The position numbers and the translations under genes are program-made. Shown one piece after another: positions 59,170 to 64,000 of a DNA stretch of 64,000 bases. Source of the DNA: Allostella vacuolata (GTDB lineage: Bacteria; Pseudomonadota; Alphaproteobacteria; ATCC43930; Allostellaceae); contig AP019702.1 of the NCBI GenBank assembly GCA_006739055.1, positions 1,887,001 through 1,951,000 of the forward strand, read 5' to 3'. The notes under the pieces were generated by a model. That model searched no databases. It was not told where the DNA came from and was given only the letters and a program-made list of their open reading frames with translations. Position 1 is the first letter of the stretch. Each line of letters opens with the position of its first letter.

Positions 59170-60258
59170 TCAGGCCTTCTTGACCTGGACCTTGCGCCAG
59201 CGGTCGGCGTCCTGCCACTGCTTCTCGAAGGCGATCTGGCTGTCGAGGACCTTCTTGAACCAGGCGTTCTTCTCGGCCTGCTTGGCGGCCCACTCCATGG
59301 CTACCCGCTTGGTCTCGTACTGCACCTCGGGGGCCAGCTCGATGATCTCGTTGCCGGCCTGGCGGTAGACGTCGAGCGACTTCGCGTCCTCCTGGCCGAT
59401 CCGGGTCCAGCTCTCGAAGGTGGTGAGCTTGGCCGCCTGCTCGATCAGCTTGCGGTCGCGCTCCGGCAGCTTGCCCCAGGCGGCCTTGTTGATGCACAGC
59501 TCGAACGGCGCGGTCGGCTGGTGCACGCCCGGAATAATCAGGTACTTGGCGACCTTGTAGAAGCCGGGCGACAGGTTCTCCCACAGCGTGCCCCACTCGG
59601 TGGCGTCGATCACCCCGCGCTCGAGCGCCGGATAGATCTCGCCGCCGGCGGTGGTGACCGGTGCCGCCCCCATCTCGCGCGCCATGTCGAGCCAGGCGCC
59701 GGCCGAGCGCAGCTTCAGCCCCTTCAGGTCGGCCAGCGTGCGGACCGGCTTGCGCGAATGCAGGAAGACCTCGGCCGTGCGGATGAACAGCGGCATCGAC
59801 ACGATGCCCGCCGTCTCGTCGCGGAACTGCCGCTGCAGGTCGATGCCGCCCGCCTCGTAGAGCCAGTGCAGCATGCGCTCGGTGTCGAAGCTGCCGGCAT
59901 AGCCGCCGAGCAGGCAGGTGGTGGTGTCCGCCCCCCAGTCGTAGCCCATCCAGGTGTGGCCCATCTCGGCGATGCCGTTCTTGACCGTCTCCGAGACCTT
60001 GAGGGCGTTGCCGAGCGCGCCGCCCGGGAACACCTGGACCTTGATCCGGCCGTCCGACAGGAATGCCAGCTTCTCGGCGAAGGCCTTGGCGCCGATGTCC
60101 ATCAGCGGGCCGCCCGGCCAGGCCGTGGTCATCTTCCAGCTCACCGACTGGGCGGCGGCGGTCTGCACGATCGCCGGCGCGGCCAGCAGCCCGGCACCCA
60201 GCCCGGCGGTGCCCAGGCCGGACAGCGCCCTGCGGCGCGTGACTTTCAAGTTGGTCAT
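59170..60258 (-). CDS. dctP: TRAP transporter substrate-binding protein (system 3)
   Basis: A 362-residue periplasmic receptor. The N-terminus (VTRRRALSGLGTAGLGAGLL) has a twin-arginine pattern, so export may be by Tat; the mature part starts VSWKMTTAWPGGPLMDIGAK. The DctP pocket segment LKGLKLRSAGAWLDMAREMG is present, as are INKAAWGKLPERDRKLIEQA. The Trp/aromatic-rich WKMTTAWPGG start is common in receptors for aromatic or keto acids. A GGGAGGGGAA ribosome site precedes the ATG. It opens the dctPQM-gntR operon and carries GntR site B in its promoter. Confidence 0.92.
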   Translation of the reverse strand: MTNLKVTRRRALSGLGTAGLGAGLLAAPAIVQTAAAQSVSWKMTTAWPGGPLMDIGAKAFAEKLAFLSDGRIKVQVFPGGALGNALKVSETVKNGIAEMGHTWMGYDWGADTTTCLLGGYAGSFDTERMLHWLYEAGGIDLQRQFRDETAGIVSMPLFIRTAEVFLHSRKPVRTLADLKGLKLRSAGAWLDMAREMGAAPVTTAGGEIYPALERGVIDATEWGTLWENLSPGFYKVAKYLIIPGVHQPTAPFELCINKAAWGKLPERDRKLIEQAAKLTTFESWTRIGQEDAKSLDVYRQAGNEIIELAPEVQYETKRVAMEWAAKQAEKNAWFKKVLDSQIAFEKQWQDADRWRKVQVKKA

Positions 60259-60320
60259 CGTTCCCCTCCCAAGGTCGCGGTCGTTTTCCGCCGCACAGCG
60301 GTACCGCCAGGGGGCGGCCG

Positions 60321-60356
60321 CTGATATATCCGTCGTATGCGAATGGTATCCTATAC
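60321..60356 (-). promoter_or_regulatory. candidate GntR operator, site B
   Basis: CTGATATATC (60321-60330) with a downstream GTATCCTATAC inverted repeat (60346-60356), 63 bp and more upstream of the dctP start. The first part matches sites A and C; the second resembles the GTAT-n-ATAC half-site pairs bound by FCD-type GntR proteins. Two adjacent sites may allow cooperative binding. Confidence 0.58.
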
Positions 60357-60420
60357 GCAGGGCCGCCGGCCGTGCAAAGGCGAACCGGCGTTCCCGACCG
60401 TCCCGGTTGAACGGGCCCGG

Positions 60421-60711
60421 TCAGATGCGCCCCAGCGCATCGTCGATGTCGGCGGAGCTCAGCTCCCAGGCATTGTCGAGCTCGGCCACCACGTCGCGCA
60501 TGAAGGCCTCGTGCAGGGCGAGCGCGCGGGCGTCGTCGGCCAGATGGTCGGCCAGCAGGGCGAGCGCCAGCTGCTGGGGCCCCGCCCCCTCGTAGGTCCA
60601 TTCGAAGCCGGCCGGCGACAGGCGGCGGAGGTCGAGCCTGGGATCGAGCGGCCGGCCGTCGACCGTGACCACCGCGCCCGCCAGGCTGCGGCTGCCTTCA
60701 TAGAGCTTCAT
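60421..60711 (-). CDS. DUF6166-like small protein
   Basis: A 96-residue protein beginning MKLYEGSRSLAGAVVTVDGR and continuing PLDPRLDLRRLSPAGFEWTY, which matches my recollection of the DUF6166 family of short bacterial proteins. A strong GGGAGGGGAA ribosome site precedes the ATG at 60711. It is independent of the TRAP operon (162 bp from its start) and divergent from the gene at 60762. Role unknown. Confidence 0.68.
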   Translation of the reverse strand: MKLYEGSRSLAGAVVTVDGRPLDPRLDLRRLSPAGFEWTYEGAGPQQLALALLADHLADDARALALHEAFMRDVVAELDNAWELSSADIDDALGRI

Positions 60712-60761
60712 CGCGTTCCCCTCCCGGTTCTGGCTATTCTCCACGGCCCTGCAAGCAACGG

Positions 60762-61097
60762 ATGCAACCGCCGATGATCGCCGTGATTTTCGAGGTCGAG
60801 ATGCTGGACGGCCGCGCCGACCGCTACTTCGAGCTGGCCGCCGCCCTGCGCCGGGAAGTGGACGGCATCGAGGGTTTCCTGTCGGTCGAGCGCTTCGAGA
60901 GCCTGAGCCGGCCCGGCCGCTACGTCTCGCTGTCCTACTGGCAGGACATGGCGGCGGTCGACCGCTGGCGGGCGCACATGCAGCATCGCGCCGCCCAGGA
61001 GGAGGGCAAGGCCGCGATCATCCGCGATTTCCGCATCCGCGTCGCCGAGGTGGTGCGCGACTACACCCTGGCCGACCGCACCTCCCACCAGCCCTGA
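60762..61097 (+). CDS. antibiotic biosynthesis monooxygenase (ABM)-domain protein
   Basis: A 111-residue ferredoxin-like fold protein. The core strands VIFEVEMLDGRADRYFELAA, EGFLSVERFESLSRPGRY and LSYWQDMAAVDRWRAHMQHR are characteristic of the ABM domain found in heme-degrading and polyketide-modifying monooxygenases as well as many uncharacterised small proteins. The ATG at 60762 has a weak ribosome site; one at 60774 (MIAVIFEVE) is also plausible. It is followed after 10 bp by a small gene and may share its transcript. Confidence 0.82.
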   Translation: MQPPMIAVIFEVEMLDGRADRYFELAAALRREVDGIEGFLSVERFESLSRPGRYVSLSYWQDMAAVDRWRAHMQHRAAQEEGKAAIIRDFRIRVAEVVRDYTLADRTSHQP

Positions 61098-61107
61098 CGG
61101 AGCCCTC

Positions 61108-61299
61108 ATGTCGTCCCTTCCCAAGGCCCGCGTCACCTTCGAAATCTATCCGGACTCGCTGGAGATGCTGGCCGAGGTGGCCCGGCGCTACGGCATGGCC
61201 GACCCGTCCAAGGCGCTGCGCTGCCTCCTCGACTATGCCGCGACCGACGGCGACTGGGCCGCGATCTTCGAGGAGGTGCGCTGCCGCCGCTGCGGCTGA
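61108..61299 (+). CDS. small conserved hypothetical protein
   Basis: A 63-residue protein MSSLPKARVTFEIYPDSLEM, with a helical KALRCLLDYAATDGDWAAIF and a C-terminal RCRRCG that could bind metal or form a disulfide. It is likely cotranscribed with the ABM-domain gene (10 bp upstream) and ends 3 bp from the convergent PhyH gene. No function known. Confidence 0.62.
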   Translation: MSSLPKARVTFEIYPDSLEMLAEVARRYGMADPSKALRCLLDYAATDGDWAAIFEEVRCRRCG

Positions 61300-61302
61300 T
61301 CC

Positions 61303-62220
61303 CTATCCGGCATAGGCGCGGATCGGCTCCGCCTGTCCGTCGCCTTCCTGCTGCTGCAGGGCGAAGATCGAGCGGTAGCCGCCCGACCAGTCGGGCGGCA
61401 GCAGGCAGGGGCGCGGGTCGTGCTGCGCCCAGCGCGCCGGCTGCCCGCGGACATGGACATGCTCGTAGCGCGACTTGATCGGGTTGCCGGTGTAGGCCAT
61501 GGCATCGGACGCGGCGAGCGTCGCCAGGAGCAGCGGCCGGTCGGCCGGGGAATCATTGACCGCGCTGCCATGCACGGTGCGGCAATGATGGATGGTGAGC
61601 GATCCCGCCGGCCCGCACAGATAGACCGCCTTCTCCCGCTCGATCCGGGCCAGGTCCGCGTCCTGCAGGCAGCCGGTCCACTGCCCCTTGTCGTTGTACT
61701 GGTCGAACAGCGGTCCCTCGTGGCTGCCGGGGATCACGCCGAGCGCGCCATTGTCCATGTCGCAGTCATAGATGTAGGTGCCGATGGTCAGCAGGCCGTA
61801 GTTGGTGTGCGGCCAGAACTGGATGTCCTGGTGCCACTTCACCTCGGTGCCGCCCTCGGCCGACTTGAAGTTGAGCTTGGAGTGGTGGAACTTCACGTCC
61901 GGCCCCAGCAGGTCGGCCGCGATGTCGCCGAGGAAGCCCGAGACATAGTCCCAGTAGACCGGGTTGTGGTCGCACGGCGCCGACAGGCGGCGCAGCCGCG
62001 GCCGGGCGGCGGAATGGCCGTTCTCCAGGTCCCACACGGCGTCGGACCGGGTGACCTGCCGGCTCCGGTCGACCATCTCCGCGGTCGTGCGGCGCAGCAG
62101 CTCGACCGTCTCCATCGGCACGATCCGCTCCAGCAGCAGGTAGCCGTCGCGGAAATACCCCTCGCGCTGGGCCTGGGTCAGCTTGCGCGGCGGATGGGAC
62201 AGGATCTCCTCCGGCGTCAT
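61303..62220 (-). CDS. PhyH-type 2-oxoglutarate/Fe(II) dioxygenase
   Basis: A 305-residue dioxygenase of the phytanoyl-CoA/ectoine hydroxylase type. The HxD iron motif is in VKWHQDIQFWPHTNYGLL, the distal His in IHHCRTVHGSAVND, and a possible 2-oxoglutarate Arg in DRPLLLATLAA. A family segment DCDMDNGALGVIPGSHEGP is present. It is preceded at 56 bp by GntR site C, which ties it to the TRAP system and the membrane hydroxylase operon. It would hydroxylate an imported or intermediate compound. The ABC permease genes lie upstream on the same strand. Confidence 0.89.
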   Translation of the reverse strand: MTPEEILSHPPRKLTQAQREGYFRDGYLLLERIVPMETVELLRRTTAEMVDRSRQVTRSDAVWDLENGHSAARPRLRRLSAPCDHNPVYWDYVSGFLGDIAADLLGPDVKFHHSKLNFKSAEGGTEVKWHQDIQFWPHTNYGLLTIGTYIYDCDMDNGALGVIPGSHEGPLFDQYNDKGQWTGCLQDADLARIEREKAVYLCGPAGSLTIHHCRTVHGSAVNDSPADRPLLLATLAASDAMAYTGNPIKSRYEHVHVRGQPARWAQHDPRPCLLPPDWSGGYRSIFALQQQEGDGQAEPIRAYAG

Positions 62221-62275
62221 CGGGCGTACTCCCTGGGCGGGGCGGCATCGTCGGCCGCCAACCTCGTTGCATATG

Positions 62276-62289
62276 CCTGATATATTAGG
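62276..62289 (-). promoter_or_regulatory. candidate GntR operator, site C
   Basis: Near-palindrome CCTGATATATTAGG, the cleanest form of the motif shared with sites A and B, 56 bp upstream of the PhyH start and 40 bp downstream of the ABC permease stop. The only AT-rich segment in this gap. Confidence 0.6.
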
Positions 62290-62328
62290 CCGCGCACCAG
62301 GGCGACGCAACCGCCGCGGGCGGCGCCG

Positions 62329-63147
62329 TCAGGCGGGGCCGCGCAGCCGTTCGGTGCGGCGCCGGAGCAGCTCGACGACGCCCACCAGGGCGACCGCCAG
62401 CAGGAACAGCAGGGTGGCCGCCGCGGTGATCGTCGGGCTGATCTGCTCGCGCACGCCGTCGAACATCTGCAGCGGCAGGGTGCGCTGCTGCGGGCCGGCC
62501 AGGAACAGGGTGACGACGATCTCATCGAACGAGGTGGCGAAGGCGAAGACCGCGCCCGAGACCACGCCCGGCAGGATCAGCGGCAGCGTCACCATGCGGA
62601 ACGCGGTCAGGGGGGCGGCCCCCAGGCCGAGCGCGGCGCGCAGGAGGTTGCGGTCGAAGCCGCGCAGCGTCGCCGAGACGGTGATCACGACGAACGGCGC
62701 CCCCAGCAGCGCATGGGCCATGACCAGCCCGAAATAGCCGTTGGTCAGGCCGAGCGGCGCCATCAGGGCATAGAGGCTGCTGCCGATGACGACCACCGGG
62801 ACCACCACCGGCAGGATGAAGAAGGCGGCGAGCGCCTGCCGCCGTCGCCGGCCGAGCTGGTCCAGGCCCAGCGCCGCCGCGGTGCCGAGCGCGGTGGCGA
62901 GGATGGTCGCCAGCACGCCGATGAAGGCGCTGTTGCGCGAGGCGGCGAGCCAGCGGGCGGAGGTGAAGAAATCCTCGTACCAGCGCAGCGACCAGCCGGT
63001 CATCGGATAGGTGAGGAAGGACCCGGCGTTGAAGGAGAGCGGGATGACCGCCAGCACCGGCAGCAGCAGGAAGGCCAGCACCGCCGCACAGGCGAGGCGG
63101 TAGGCGGCCAGCAGGGCGCGGTCGCCGCGCGACCGGGGCGGCCTCAT
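62329..63147 (-). CDS. ABC transporter permease (PotC-like)
   Basis: A 272-residue inner-membrane permease of the binding-protein-dependent type. Six helices; the EAA-type loop that contacts the ATPase is LLRAALGLGAAPLTAFRMVT followed by LPLILPGVVSGAVFAFATSF. The SFDEIVVTLFLAGPQQRTLP segment is characteristic of spermidine/putrescine (PotC) permeases. Its start overlaps the stop of the upstream permease by 4 bp (ATGA). Polyamine-like or amine uptake is suggested by family only; the cognate ATPase and binding protein are not in the window. Confidence 0.9.
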   Translation of the reverse strand: MRPPRSRGDRALLAAYRLACAAVLAFLLLPVLAVIPLSFNAGSFLTYPMTGWSLRWYEDFFTSARWLAASRNSAFIGVLATILATALGTAAALGLDQLGRRRRQALAAFFILPVVVPVVVIGSSLYALMAPLGLTNGYFGLVMAHALLGAPFVVITVSATLRGFDRNLLRAALGLGAAPLTAFRMVTLPLILPGVVSGAVFAFATSFDEIVVTLFLAGPQQRTLPLQMFDGVREQISPTITAAATLLFLLAVALVGVVELLRRRTERLRGPA

Positions 63148-64000
63148 TTCCCGGCCTCCGGCCGCACCTCGATCCGCGCATAGGCGAGGTAGAGCAGCCC
63201 CGTCGCCAGCAGCAGGATCAGCGAGAGCGCCGCGGCCAGGCCCCAGTTGAGGGTGCGGTTGGTGTAGAAGGCGATGAAGTAGCTGATCATCTGGTCGCCG
63301 CCGCCGCCGACCAGCTCCGGCGTGACGTAGTAGCCGATGGCCGAGATGTAGACGAGCAGCGCGCCGGCGGCGATCCCGGCCCGGGTCTGCGGCAGGTAGA
63401 CCCGGGCGAACGCCTCCAGCGGCCGGGCGCCGAGCGACATGGCCGCGCGCATCGGGGACGGGCCGATGCCCTTCATGACGCTGTAGAGCGGCAGGATCAT
63501 CAGCGGCAGCAGGACGTGGACCATGGCGACCAGCACGCCGGTGCGGTTGTAGATCAGCGCCAGCGGCTGCTCGACGATGCCGGACCAGCGCAGCAGCCCG
63601 TTCACCAGGCCGTCGCGCTGCAGCAGGACCACCCACGCGGTGGTGCGGACCAGCACCGAGGTCCAGAAGGGGATCAGCACCACCACCAGCAGCAGGTTGG
63701 CCCAGCGGGCCGGCGCGTTGGCGATCAGGTAGGCGACCGGGTAGCCCAGCACCAGGCAGAAGGCGGTGACGACGAAGCCGATCCAGAGCGTGCGGATGAA
63801 GACGTCGACGAACACCGCCCGCGTCTCCGGCATGGCGGCGATGCTGCCGTCGTCGGTGCGCTGCAGGTCGATGGCGGCCAGCAGGAAATAGTCGGTGAGG
63901 GGCCCGGCCGCCCGCCGCATGGCGGCCCACAGGCCGGGTTCCGCCCAGCGCGCATCGATCGCCGCCAGGGTACCGAGCCCATCCTCGCCGACGGCCCGCG
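63144..64000 (-). CDS. ABC transporter permease (PotB-like), 5' end beyond the window
   Basis: Permease subunit whose frame is open through the right edge; 284 residues are visible, the first part (GTLAAIDARWAEPGLWAAMR) being a cytoplasmic/periplasmic segment seen in the PotB/PotH-like subfamily of about 415 residues. Helices include LWIGFVVTAFCLVLGYPVAY and the loop PVAYLIANAPARWANLLLVV. The EAA loop is SLGARPLEAFARVYLPQTRA. It overlaps the PotC-like gene by 4 bp. It forms the heterodimeric channel with that protein. The true start is off the window. Confidence 0.88.
   Translation of the reverse strand, partial: RAVGEDGLGTLAAIDARWAEPGLWAAMRRAAGPLTDYFLLAAIDLQRTDDGSIAAMPETRAVFVDVFIRTLWIGFVVTAFCLVLGYPVAYLIANAPARWANLLLVVVLIPFWTSVLVRTTAWVVLLQRDGLVNGLLRWSGIVEQPLALIYNRTGVLVAMVHVLLPLMILPLYSVMKGIGPSPMRAAMSLGARPLEAFARVYLPQTRAGIAAGALLVYISAIGYYVTPELVGGGGDQMISYFIAFYTNRTLNWGLAAALSLILLLATGLLYLAYARIEVRPEAGK

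Noticed and set aside
1-64000. tRNA, rRNA, CRISPR array, insertion sequence or prophage
   Set aside because: No cloverleaf-like tract, direct-repeat array, transposase or phage gene was recognised anywhere in the window; a covariance-model search would be needed to exclude small RNA genes.

Overview
The window is 64 kb of very GC-rich DNA (roughly 70% by eye), densely packed with short gaps. Gene content points to a heterotrophic alphaproteobacterium, probably of the Rhodospirillales/Acetobacterales type: three TRAP transporter operons, hydantoinase/oxoprolinase genes, several 2-oxoglutarate dioxygenases, heteromeric acyl-CoA dehydrogenases and a FecI-FecR-TonB receptor unit. The taxonomic guess is inference. 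I saw no rRNA, tRNA, CRISPR array, transposase or phage gene. The high GC content makes long open frames antisense to real genes common, and those were left out.

Layout. 1-3281 (minus): three tightly spaced acyl-CoA dehydrogenases, the last running off the left edge, then an alpha/beta hydrolase. 4396-6494 (plus): an SDR and a MgtC/DUF4010 membrane protein joined by a 15-bp tandem repeat that multiplies the SDR stop codon. 6519-11801 (minus): HAD phosphatase, GMC oxidoreductase and a large winged-helix STAND regulator. 11896-15262 (minus): thiolase and a FadB-like protein with a strong terminator. 15507-19095: a transglutaminase-like protein, a small protein and an MHYT-GGDEF-EAL protein. 19826-28642: a divergent XRE-cupin regulator facing hyuA-hyuB-TRAP (dctPQM), then a phospholipase D-like gene. 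28686-30158: an Lrp/PhyH divergent pair of lower GC that looks acquired. 30306-35773: an MFS transporter and an iron-uptake type sigma/anti-sigma/TonB receptor set. 35971-39900: SDR, acyl-CoA ligase and an SNF-family transporter.

40042-45995 is a six-gene plus-strand operon: a second TRAP system, two tandem-duplicated NHL beta-propeller proteins and a TauD-type dioxygenase. 46000-52502 holds a DOPA-dioxygenase-like protein, a YfhO-type membrane protein, a penicillin acylase homologue without an obvious signal peptide and a class III aminotransferase.

52856-64000 is the most interesting part. A FadR/FCD-type GntR regulator is translationally coupled to a third TRAP operon. An AT-rich palindrome (core CTRATATAT) occurs upstream of three minus-strand genes: a membrane fatty-acid-hydroxylase/PanB-like operon, the TRAP dctP and a PhyH dioxygenase. 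The PanB-like protein has lost two conserved active-site residues, including a metal ligand. Together these suggest an undescribed GntR-controlled uptake and catabolism regulon. An ABC permease pair of the PotB/PotC type closes the window.

Other structural signals are two copies of a roughly 100-bp inverted-repeat element, both between convergent genes, and perfect 12-bp GC hairpins between dctP and dctQ in two of the three TRAP operons.
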